A DNA stretch of 45,494 nt, taken from positions 1 through 45,494 of the forward strand of contig NZ_ALVY01000207.1 in assembly GCF_000332035.1 (NCBI RefSeq), read 5' to 3'. The translations under genes and the position numbers were made by a program. The notes under the pieces were generated by a model. That model did not search any database. It saw only the letters and a program-made list of their open reading frames with translations, and had not been told where the DNA came from. Of this stretch, positions 39,901 to 45,494 are shown piece by piece; within the stretch, counting starts at the first letter, position 1; every line of letters starts with the position of its first letter. Source of the stretch: Gloeocapsa sp. PCC 73106 (lineage in GTDB: Bacteria; Cyanobacteriota; Cyanobacteriia; Cyanobacteriales; Gloeocapsaceae).

Positions 39901-41598
39901 TCTTTTCCCCTAACCCCCAATGGTAAAATCGATCGCCAAGCATTACCTCATCCCGATTCTGGTTTAAACTCACCAACCAAGACACTTACTAAAGCATCCA
40001 CGGAAATTGAACAACAACTCGCTCAAATTTGGAGTGAATTACTAGGTATCGAAGAGATTGGTATACATGATAACTTTTTTGAGTTGGGGGGAGATTCGAT
40101 TTTAGCGATACAGGCGATCGCCAAAGCAAACCAAATCGGCTTAAAAATAACCCCTAAACTACTATTCAAATATCAAACCATCGCTCTTATAGCTAGCATC
40201 GCCGAAACTTCATCCATCCAAGCGGAACAAGGTATAGTTACAGGTTATGTTCCCCTCACTCCCATACAACACTGGTTTTTCAATCAAAATCTCATCGCTC
40301 CTCATCACTGGAATCAATCAATCTTACTAGAAGTCCGGGAAAAACTAGACCCCACTCTGCTAAAACAAGCAACGCAAAAATTAATAGAACATCATGACGC
40401 GTTGCGATTACGTTTTGAACAAACGGAACACCGATGGCAACAAAATATAGCTAATATCGGTCAAGAAATACCTTTTATTTACCAAGAATCTTCAGAAATA
40501 GAAGCCACAGCTAATCAATTACAAGCCAGTTTTAATCTTCAGGTCGAACCTCTAATTCGCCTTGCTTACTTTAACCTTGGCGAAGGTCGTAGCGATCGCT
40601 TATTACTAATCATTCATCATTTGATTATAGACGGTATTTCTTGGCGCATTCTTCTAGAAGATATTCAAACTATCTACAATCAACTCCATCAGCAACAATT
40701 AGTACAACTCCCACCTAAAACTACCTCATTCAAAGAGTGGTCAGAACGCCAATATATCCCATCAGATTTAGATTACTGGTTAAATGAATCTTATTTACAA
40801 GCTTCTCCCCTTCCTCAAGATTTTCCTGGGGGAAAAAATACAATGTCTGAAGCGAAAACAATCTCAGTTTCTTTAACTAAAACAGAAACCCAGCAACTGC
40901 TTCAAGAAGTTCCCATCGCTTATCATACTCAAATCAACGATATTTTACTAACCGCTCTAGTTAAAACTTTTGCACAATGGACAGGAAAACCACAACTTTT
41001 ATTAGAGTTAGAAAAACACGGGAGGGAAGATATCTTTAATGATCTAGATATATCTCGTACTGTGGGATGGTTTACGACCCTATTTCCCCTATTATTAAGT
41101 TTAGAAAATATAGATGGTTTAGGAGCAGCGATTAAATCGATTAAAGAACAATTAAGACAAATTCCCCAGCAAGGATTCTCTTATGGAATGCTACGTTATC
41201 GCGGCGATCAATCCACTCAAAAGAAATTACAAGCATTGCCTCAACCAGAAATACGTTTTAATTATTTGGGACAATCTGATCAATCATTTGGTGAGTCTTC
41301 TCTGTTTTCACTAGCTCCTGAATCAACCGGTATTTCTCGAAGTCCTAGAAATCAGCGCGATATTCTCATTGAAATTAACGGAATCGTCACCAAAGGACAA
41401 TTACAACTCAATTGGACATACAGTCAAGACATTTATCATCAGACAGCGATCGCTAATTTAGCACAGAATTATCTAATTATCTTACGTGAATTAATCGCTC
41501 ATTGTATATCAATTGAAGTAAGTAGCTACACACCTTCTGATTTTGCTCAGATGGACTTTAATCAAACCGAATTGGATGAACTTTTAAACGAACTATGA
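33964..41598 (+). CDS. NRPS C-A-PCP-C-A-PCP-E, predicted Gly then D-Ala
   Basis: This 2544-residue bimodular synthetase starts at GTG. C1 is LCL-like with motif HHIISDY (His158/159, Asp163) and must accept the thiazole acyl donor. A1 (Tyr625) reads DILQLGLVWK, a Gly-type code. Near its A9 region it holds an in-frame repeat-derived stretch (CDRALRATLGDR and on). PCP1 Ser1018. C2 has HHIISDA (His1196/1197). A2 (Tyr1665) reads DLFNNALTYK, Ala. PCP2 Ser2045 (GGDSIL) is followed by an E domain with all motifs visible: HHLIIDGISW from 2218, EKHGRED, SYGMLRY, RFNYLGQ. So D-Ala is expected. The tail (TELDELLNEL) is acidic and docking-like. The stop overlaps the next start as ATGA. A HIP1-linked insert lies just before the E-domain HH motif. 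Confidence 0.95.
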   Translation: MNNKIDIQKLSPEEKRKLLAELTQKKGAKFKLFPLSFAQSRLWFLDQLESESSAYNLPFALSIKGKLDIALLEKSLNEIIRRHEILRTCFIEVKGEPLQKVLSSLTISLDLTELQEKDIQEHIKKEAIKKFDLTQVPLFRSQLLKLATTEYVLVLTIHHIISDYWSMRVLVQELTAIYQSDSTLLPNLPIQYADYSVWQKQWLETAAKTTQLTYWKKQLEGSPAILQLPTDYPRPSVASFRGSTQYFTLSTELSESLTILSRRQGVTPFITLLAAFKTLLYRYTSQVDILVGSTIANRNRPELGNLIGLLVNNLVFRANLSGNPRFRDFLHQVKETTLNAYTHQDLPYEYIVKELELERDLSYNPLFQVMFILHNIPSQTVQLLDFTLKHLTLESQTARFDLSLDMSETPTGLTGMFEYNTDLFKPETIERLIENFQVLLAGIVANPDQRLSELPLLNSCEEQLLSQWNLPLENYQPVCFTDLFEEQVNKTPDNIAIAFENHSLTYRELNTKANQLAHYLQHQGVKPETKVGICVQRSLEMVIGLLAILKAGGVYLPLDPTYPKERLNYIIQETRASILLTQSTVSEIEVENMIYLDRDWETIQREPTQNLATAVNPQNLAYIIYTSGSTGQPKGVQIEHSALVNFLLSLQEKLSLSPKDTLLAVTTLSFDIAVLELYLPLIVGAKVVLVSQEVSRDGYQLLLNTEEITVMQGTPATWQLLLSVGWSGNKNLKILCGGEMLNTQLAEQLISRGKEVWNLYGPTETTVWSSVYLLKSSEVLIGRPIANTEFYVLDNHLQPLPIGALGELYIGGAGLARGYFNRPGLTAARFIPHASGRLYKTGDLVRYRPDGNLEYLGRLDYQVKIRGFRIELEEIEAVLVQHPDVERVVVMVREDEQCDRALRATLGDRPLGATEGDRRLVAYFTSEKSPDLKGYLQDKLPQYLIPTAFVSVDAFPLTPNGKIDRRSLPVPSTSTLSQDSIVNPRTPTEELLANIWKNVLNLQGISIHADFFALGGHSLLATKVISQIRQSFLREIPLRFLFEAPTIAALAKKIEATQQEAIDSTIVPIKRTETIPLSFAQQRQWFLAQLEPDSPFYNIPAAIHLQGQLDINRLEESFNQVIQRHEILRTAFPTVEGRAVAVIYPEFRLNLPIISESLADIQAEAEKPFQLDELPLFRVKILRLSDVEQIILLTMHHIISDAWSIGILVQEVATLYHGSSLPDLPIQYCDYAAWQKQVLAEKISATQLPYWKKQLESAPTALELPTDYPRPAIQTFQGDTVQFQISSESTKSLKTLTQQQGCTLFMTLLGVFNTLLYRYTNNEDIIVGSPVANRNSNEIEGLIGFFANTLALRTDLSGNPTFITLLQRIKEIALNAYLHQDIPFEQLVNELQLPRDLSVTPLFQVMFVLQNTPIPTLSLSGTRWSPVNVQSFTAKFDLTLYMAETDEGLTGTFEYNTDLFKKETIQRMIGHFQTLIAAIITNPQHRLSELSLLTESERRQIQYWNNTKTEYPQSYTLNQFFEEQVNKTPHEIAVVSLNQQLTYQELDFKSNQLAQYLKSFGIKPEDKIGVCCDRTLDLIIALFGILKIGAAYVPLDPNYPLERIAFTLEDAGCSVILSQQKLSSILPSNQTPVIYIDTDWTKIALESPQKPITSICSDNLVYIIYTSGSTGKPKGVAITHSSAVALIDWAKNTFTPQELKRVLASTSICFDLSVFEIFLPLSCGGAIILAENALELPNLSTEVTLINTVPSAATELLRINGIPESVVTVNLAGEALSNQLVQQLYQKHHIQKVYNLYGPSEDTTYSTFVLTEKGTTKSPSIGRPLPNTHTYILDPYLNPVPINVSGELYLSGEGLARGYLNQPSLTAAKFLPHPFNPSQRLYKTGDLAKYRPDGAIEYLGRLDNQVKLRGFRIELEEIEAILVQHPHISQAIVNAWQDDLGNKRLVAYLISSSIPENLRNFLKLKLPDYMIPSFFIPLESFPLTPNGKIDRQALPHPDSGLNSPTKTLTKASTEIEQQLAQIWSELLGIEEIGIHDNFFELGGDSILAIQAIAKANQIGLKITPKLLFKYQTIALIASIAETSSIQAEQGIVTGYVPLTPIQHWFFNQNLIAPHHWNQSILLEVREKLDPTLLKQATQKLIEHHDALRLRFEQTEHRWQQNIANIGQEIPFIYQESSEIEATANQLQASFNLQVEPLIRLAYFNLGEGRSDRLLLIIHHLIIDGISWRILLEDIQTIYNQLHQQQLVQLPPKTTSFKEWSERQYIPSDLDYWLNESYLQASPLPQDFPGGKNTMSEAKTISVSLTKTETQQLLQEVPIAYHTQINDILLTALVKTFAQWTGKPQLLLELEKHGREDIFNDLDISRTVGWFTTLFPLLLSLENIDGLGAAIKSIKEQLRQIPQQGFSYGMLRYRGDQSTQKKLQALPQPEIRFNYLGQSDQSFGESSLFSLAPESTGISRSPRNQRDILIEINGIVTKGQLQLNWTYSQDIYHQTAIANLAQNYLIILRELIAHCISIEVSSYTPSDFAQMDFNQTELDELLNEL
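36656..36690 (+). repeat. 35-bp HIP1-bounded interspersed repeat, copy 2, with an adjacent related unit
   Basis: These 35 nt are identical to 4034-4068. Here they are followed by a second unit ending in GGTGATCGCC (to about 36718) with core CTTTGGGCGCAACCGAA. The DNA is read as DRALRATLGDR and then PLGATEGDR, a different frame from copy 1, inside the A domain just before its VAYF strand. Confidence 0.8.
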
Positions 41599-44500
41599 AC
41601 AAAGCCAACCCGATTGAAGATATCTACCCTCTTTCTCCCATGCAAATGGGAATCCTTTTTCATACTCTTTTGAATCCTGATGTGGGGATTTATATTCCTC
41701 AGATTTGTCTAACTTTAGAAGGACATTTAGACTCTTACCTACTTAAACAAGCTTGGGAAAAAGTCTTAATCAGACATGGCGTTTTACGCACAGCTTTTAA
41801 TTGGGAAAAGCGAGATAAACCATTTCAAATTGTCTATCGACAAGTAAATTTACCCTGGTTTGAAAGCGATTGGCGCAACCATTCAACCTCTGAACAAAAA
41901 CAATTACTAGCAGAATTTTTAGAACAAGATCGTAAACAAAACTTTGATTTAAAAAAGCCTCCACTCATCCGCTTAAACTTAATGCGACTATCTGAAGAAC
42001 ATTATTATCTAATTTGGACTCTTCATCATGTTATTTTAGATGGTTGGTCTTCAGGATTAGTAATTAAAGATGTTTTCTCCCTTTACCAAAACCAAAATTT
42101 ATCTCAGACTCGTCCCTATGGAGAATATATCGCTTGGTTGAATCAACAGGATCAAAACGCAGCCCAACAATTTTGGCAAAATAAACTAAAAGACTTTACC
42201 ACTCCCCTCAATTTAAAGATTGACCGTCATTCTCAGACAACAGGGTGCGATGAACAACAAATCTCTTTATCTCCAACGACCTTTCAATCCTTTATCAAAA
42301 AACATCAAATAACTTTAAATACCCTAATCCAGGGAGTTTTCGCTATCTTACTCAGTCATTATTGCGGTGAAGAAGATATAGTATTTGGGACAACTGTTGC
42401 AGGTCGCCCACCCGCTTTAATGCGTGTCGAATCCATGGTAGGATTGTTTATTAATACTCTACCCGTTCGCATTCAAGTTCCCTATCAAGCGTCGTTGATT
42501 CCCTGGTTAAAAAACATACAAACTCAACAAATAGAAGCTTTACAGTATGAATATAGCTCATTACTCCATATTCACTCACTGAGTAATGTCCCTACGGGTT
42601 TACCTTTATTTGAAAGTATTTTAGTCTTTGAAAATTATCCAGTTGACCTGTCATTTACTCATCAAAATCAAGATTTAATAGTGCGTGGTGTGGATTTTGT
42701 AGAATGGACGAGCTTTCCTCTGACGGTTTTAATCAGCAGTGGTGCGCAACTGTCAATTAAAATCAAATATCAACGCGATTACTTTTCAGGGGAAATCATC
42801 ACGCGGATGTTAACCCATTTTCAAACTTTATTAGAAGCAATAATTATCAATCCTGAACAAAGTTTAGGACAAATACCCCTACTGACTAAGTCTGAACAAG
42901 AACAGCTAATATTTACATGGAATGATACCCAAAAAGATTATCCACGCGATCAATGTTTACACGAGGGATTTGAACAACAAGTAGAGAAAACGCCCGATAC
43001 AATAGCCGTAATTTTTGAAGACCAACAATTAACTTATTTAGAGTTAAATAGTAAAGCGAATCAACTCGCCCATTACCTACAAACTTTAGGGGTAAAACCA
43101 GGTATCTTTGTGGGTATTTGTGTAGAACGTTCTCTAGAAATGATTATAGGAATTTTAGGAATTCTTAAAGCAGGTGGTGCTTATGTACCAATTGATTCTA
43201 CCTATCCCCTTGAGCGACAATCTTTCATGTTGACGGACGCTCAAATATCTATCTTATTAACTCAATCGCATATATCTTTAGTTCATCCTCTGCAAAAGAT
43301 TCTCTTAGATGATGATTGGGGACTTATATCTCAATATCCCTCTTTTAATACTGTTAGTGAAATAACCAGTGAAGCTGATGTTTATGTCATTTATACCTCT
43401 GGTTCAACCGGAAAGCCCAAAGGAGTTATTAACACCCATAGAGCTTTAATGAATCGTTTAGTTTGGATGCAAAATACCTATCAACTAACTGCTGATGATA
43501 AAGTTCTGCAAAAAACATCGATTAGTTTTGATGTGTCCGTTTGGGAAATTTTCTGGCCCTTACTAGAGGGTGTGTGTCTGGTTTTAGCTAAACCTGAAGG
43601 ACAAAAAGATACTAGTTATTTAGTTCAGTTAATCATCGAACAACAAATTACGACTTTACATTTTGTTCCATCAATGTTACGTGTCTTTTTAGAAGAATCT
43701 AAAGTCAAAGATTGTCACTCAATTAAGCGCGTAATTTGTAGTGGAGAAGCGTTAAATCCTGAACTCCAACAAGATTTTTTCCAATATCTTAATGCTGAAC
43801 TCCATAATCTCTATGGACCTACAGAAGCCGCTATTGATGTAACTTATTGGTCTTGTCTACCAACGGCTTCAATTACTCTCATTGGTCGTCCCATCGCCAA
43901 TACTCAAATCTATTTACTAGATAAACATGCTCAATTAGTACCAATTGGTGTTCCGGGAGAACTACATATTGGTGGGGATGGACTAGCTATAGGCTATCTG
44001 AATCGTCCCGATTTAACAGCAGAAAAATTTATTCCTAATCCTTATCTAGCGGGAAGTCGTCTATATAAAACAGGGGATTTGGCGCGATATTTAGCTAATG
44101 GAATGATTGAATATTTAGGACGTGTTGACTATCAAGTAAAAATTCGGGGTTTTCGGATAGAACTAGGAGAAATTGAAGCGATATTAACTCAGTATCCTAG
44201 TGTTAAAGAAGCCGTGGTAATGGTACAAAATCAATATTTAGTCGCTTATGTTATCGGTGAGCAAGAAGCGATTTTTCTTCCAGAACTACGTCATTTTCTA
44301 ACAGAAAAGTTGCCTCAATATATGATTCCTACTACTTTTATTATCCTTGAGAAATTCCCTCTTTCTGTTAATGGGAAACGCGATCGCAAAGCTTTACCGA
44401 AGGCTAGTTATTCCCGTACCGAATATGTAGCGCCACGCAATCCTACAGAAGAGAAAATAGCAGCTATTTGGCAAGAAGTCCTGAAGATTGAACAGATAGA

Positions 44501-44681
44501 TATATACGATAACTTTTTTGAAATAGGAGGCAATTCCTTGTCGGCGATTCGCGTAAATAGTCGTTTATGTCAAACTTTTGATCTGGAATTACCTTTACGA
44601 ACCCTATTTGAAAAAACAACGATCGCTACTTTAGCAGAACGGATTGAAGTGATGCACATGACCTTTATTAACCTCCAGTAG
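41595..44681 (+). CDS. NRPS module C-A-PCP, predicted Ser, no release domain
   Basis: This 1028-residue protein has a DCL-type C domain (IEDIYPLSPMQMGILFH; HHVILDG, His144/145, Asp149), as expected after the D-Ala module. The A domain (A3 Tyr600; FDVSVWEIF) reads DVWHISLIDK, very close to the classical Ser code DVWHLSLIDK. The PCP Ser is 981 (IGGNSLS). The protein ends 47 residues after that Ser, with the short tail MHMTFINLQ and no thioesterase, terminal C or reductase domain. It is the last plus-strand gene of the operon in the window, so how the chain is released is not explained here. The start has little Shine-Dalgarno match and relies on ATGA coupling to the preceding gene. Ser could be an internal residue if the gene order is not fully colinear. 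Confidence 0.94.
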   Translation: MNKANPIEDIYPLSPMQMGILFHTLLNPDVGIYIPQICLTLEGHLDSYLLKQAWEKVLIRHGVLRTAFNWEKRDKPFQIVYRQVNLPWFESDWRNHSTSEQKQLLAEFLEQDRKQNFDLKKPPLIRLNLMRLSEEHYYLIWTLHHVILDGWSSGLVIKDVFSLYQNQNLSQTRPYGEYIAWLNQQDQNAAQQFWQNKLKDFTTPLNLKIDRHSQTTGCDEQQISLSPTTFQSFIKKHQITLNTLIQGVFAILLSHYCGEEDIVFGTTVAGRPPALMRVESMVGLFINTLPVRIQVPYQASLIPWLKNIQTQQIEALQYEYSSLLHIHSLSNVPTGLPLFESILVFENYPVDLSFTHQNQDLIVRGVDFVEWTSFPLTVLISSGAQLSIKIKYQRDYFSGEIITRMLTHFQTLLEAIIINPEQSLGQIPLLTKSEQEQLIFTWNDTQKDYPRDQCLHEGFEQQVEKTPDTIAVIFEDQQLTYLELNSKANQLAHYLQTLGVKPGIFVGICVERSLEMIIGILGILKAGGAYVPIDSTYPLERQSFMLTDAQISILLTQSHISLVHPLQKILLDDDWGLISQYPSFNTVSEITSEADVYVIYTSGSTGKPKGVINTHRALMNRLVWMQNTYQLTADDKVLQKTSISFDVSVWEIFWPLLEGVCLVLAKPEGQKDTSYLVQLIIEQQITTLHFVPSMLRVFLEESKVKDCHSIKRVICSGEALNPELQQDFFQYLNAELHNLYGPTEAAIDVTYWSCLPTASITLIGRPIANTQIYLLDKHAQLVPIGVPGELHIGGDGLAIGYLNRPDLTAEKFIPNPYLAGSRLYKTGDLARYLANGMIEYLGRVDYQVKIRGFRIELGEIEAILTQYPSVKEAVVMVQNQYLVAYVIGEQEAIFLPELRHFLTEKLPQYMIPTTFIILEKFPLSVNGKRDRKALPKASYSRTEYVAPRNPTEEKIAAIWQEVLKIEQIDIYDNFFEIGGNSLSAIRVNSRLCQTFDLELPLRTLFEKTTIATLAERIEVMHMTFINLQ

Positions 44682-44720
44682 CAAGTCTTATTCACTGTAA
44701 ACCATAAATTCTCTTTGAAC

Positions 44721-44948
44721 TCATAGAATGAACGCCAAGTCTTCGGGAACTTTGCCCACATATTCGATAGCTAAGGGCTGTTCTTTAACTGATTCTAAAA
44801 CTTTATAAATTTCTTCCTGAACGGGGGAGCGAGCTAATACTTCTCCTGCGATGATCTGCATATTCTCATCTACTTCTGTATAGGCAATTAAAAGCCATTC
44901 TCCCTCATAATGATTCTGCATTTCCTCAAAAGTCATGATCTGAGACAT
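44721..44948 (-). CDS. Small conserved-type hypothetical protein (75 residues)
   Basis: This short gene converges on the last NRPS, with 39 nt between the two stop codons. It starts at ATG (complement of 44946-44948), with GGAGGA on the minus strand at 44957-44962, 8 nt upstream, which argues that it is real. The product begins MSQIMTFEEMQNHYEGEWL and is acidic, with no signal peptide or membrane segment. The pattern YxGEWLLI... followed by GEVLARSPVQEEIYKVLE resembles small proteins of the DUF5678 type found in cyanobacteria, but that is only a weak visual match. Nothing ties it to the peptide pathway. It probably marks the end of the cluster. Confidence 0.7.
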   Translation of the reverse strand: MSQIMTFEEMQNHYEGEWLLIAYTEVDENMQIIAGEVLARSPVQEEIYKVLESVKEQPLAIEYVGKVPEDLAFIL

Positions 44949-44956
44949 TTTTTTGA

Positions 44957-44962
44957 TCCTCC
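44957..44962 (-). promoter_or_regulatory. Ribosome binding site of the 75-residue protein gene
   Basis: The minus strand reads GGAGGA 8 nt before the ATG of the small gene, within a purine-rich run (GGGGGAGGAT). Confidence 0.6.
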
Positions 44963-45038
44963 CCCTGTTTCTTAATTTCCATTTTGTCCTCCCGTAGCAA
45001 GTTGGGGGAATATCAATTTACCCCCTCCTCTGTTCATC

Positions 45039-45245
45039 TTAGACGCGTGGTAATGGTTCCTCATTGGTGGGAACTCCACGAACGATCGCTAAACCCTGTT
45101 GTAAAGCCACCAGGCGATCGCCTAAGCAGTGATTAGGTGGAATGACTTCGCTCAACCCTAAACTTTCTAAACGACGCTTGACTTTACCCGCAGCACCAAC
45201 GATAAAGACTTGACGATGTTGGTCAACAGATTCTTTGTCGGTCCC
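45039..45245 (-). pseudogene. Truncated remnant, C-terminal STAS part of a SulP-type anion transporter
   Basis: On the minus strand 68 codons are open from just after an in-frame TAA (complement of 45246-45248) down to a TAA at 45039-45041. The peptide includes HRQVFIVGAAGKVKRRLE, GLSEVIPPNHCLGDR and LVALQQGLAIVRG. This pattern (VGAxGxVKRRLExLG, then GDRLxAL) resembles the end of the STAS domain of SulP sulfate/bicarbonate transporters. No ATG, GTG or TTG start in a sensible place is visible and the rest of the gene is absent, so it looks like a decayed fragment. The family call rests on pattern memory only; a stand-alone STAS protein is the alternative. Confidence 0.5.
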
Positions 45246-45494
45246 TTAAACGGTCAGGCCTGACGGGGGGACAAGCTCGTTGAACGGTTTGTTTTACAAG
45301 GATTTCGCAGAATGCGATCGCTAAAAAAATTAGTAAAAATTTTTGGCTTATTGAGAATGAAGATTTTTTTAGAGATTGAAATGGGAATCCAGAGTTTTGT
45401 TGACTTTTTACTCAACATAAAGAGAAATAATAGTTGTTAAATTTTGCCAAAAATTTTGAAAAGAACAATATTGAACTAAAGATAAAGTGAAAAA
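45246..45494. other. AT-rich flank without a convincing gene
   Basis: The first part (45246-45320) is more GC-rich than what follows and contains the perfect 12-bp palindrome GTCAGGCCTGAC at 45253-45264 right beside the point where the transporter remnant breaks off. The remainder is AT-rich with one HIP1 octamer near 45315 and no supported coding region, RNA gene or clear promoter. Confidence 0.5.

Noticed and set aside
44540-44681. A cryptic thioesterase at the end of the last NRPS
   Set aside because: Only about 47 residues follow the PCP Ser and no GxSxG motif is present there or in the next 40 nt.
44570-44761. Minus-strand frame of 63 codons across the NRPS end
   Set aside because: It overlaps the PCP coding region antisense, lacks a ribosome binding site and shows no family pattern.
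45004-45025. GGGGG...CCCCC inverted repeat as a terminator
   Set aside because: Only five base pairs with a 12-nt loop and no T-run; too weak to call.
45399-45416. GTTGA...TCAAC hairpin and a TTGACT box as terminator or promoter
   Set aside because: The stem is 5 bp and no -10 box lies at suitable spacing.
45357-45440. Plus-strand frame of 27 codons starting MKIFLEIEMG
   Set aside because: It is short, lies in AT-rich DNA and has no clear ribosome binding site.

Overview
The window is the 3' part of a large hybrid polyketide synthase / non-ribosomal peptide synthetase (PKS/NRPS) cluster, almost certainly from a cyanobacterium. The support is the low GC content, the many GCGATCGC (HIP1) octamers scattered through the coding sequence, GGGAACA heptamer repeats, and the style of the modules. 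I cannot name the genus from sequence alone.

Layout. Eleven plus-strand genes run head to tail from base 3 to 44681. Gaps are 2-9 nt or the genes overlap by 1-14 nt, so this looks like one translationally coupled operon whose promoter lies upstream of the window. In order: the C-terminal end of a PKS (KR end and ACP; 5' cut by the window edge); PKS KS-AT-KR*-ACP (593-5080); a luciferase-like FMN monooxygenase (5070-6122); an MFS transporter (6119-7300); NRPS C-A-PCP-E (7287-11876); NRPS C-A-PCP-C-A-PCP-E (11882-19372); NRPS C-A-PCP (19372-22527); a second PKS KS-AT-KR*-ACP (22530-26885); NRPS C-A-PCP-Cy-A(Ox)-PCP (26895-33971); NRPS C-A-PCP-C-A-PCP-E (33964-41598); NRPS C-A-PCP (41595-44681). 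KR* marks ketoreductase-like regions whose cofactor-binding motif is degenerate.

Product logic. Reading the ten-residue specificity codes by eye gives, in gene order: Asn-like (E domain present), an unassigned residue (code DVENVTAIGK), Val (E), Gly, a malonyl extension probably left as a ketone, Ala, Cys cyclised and oxidised to a thiazole, Gly, Ala (E), Ser. An upstream polyketide chain and one further malonyl unit come first, and the luciferase-like enzyme may oxidise the polyketide part. Each gene ending in an E domain is followed by a gene starting with a DCL-type condensation domain, so colinearity is internally consistent. I do not recognise the compound. No thioesterase, reductase or other release domain follows the last module.

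3' flank. After the last NRPS gene come a convergent 75-residue small protein gene (44721-44948, minus), a 5'-truncated remnant resembling the C-terminal STAS part of a SulP anion transporter (45039-45245, minus), and AT-rich DNA with no convincing gene. This looks like a cluster boundary with signs of past rearrangement.

Other structure. Several coding regions carry in-frame insertions: an 84-nt heptamer-repeat insert with flanking 20-bp direct repeats inside an A domain, an identical 35-bp HIP1-bounded repeat in two genes read in two different frames, a further HIP1-bounded insert, and a 96-nt tandem duplication in a PKS linker.
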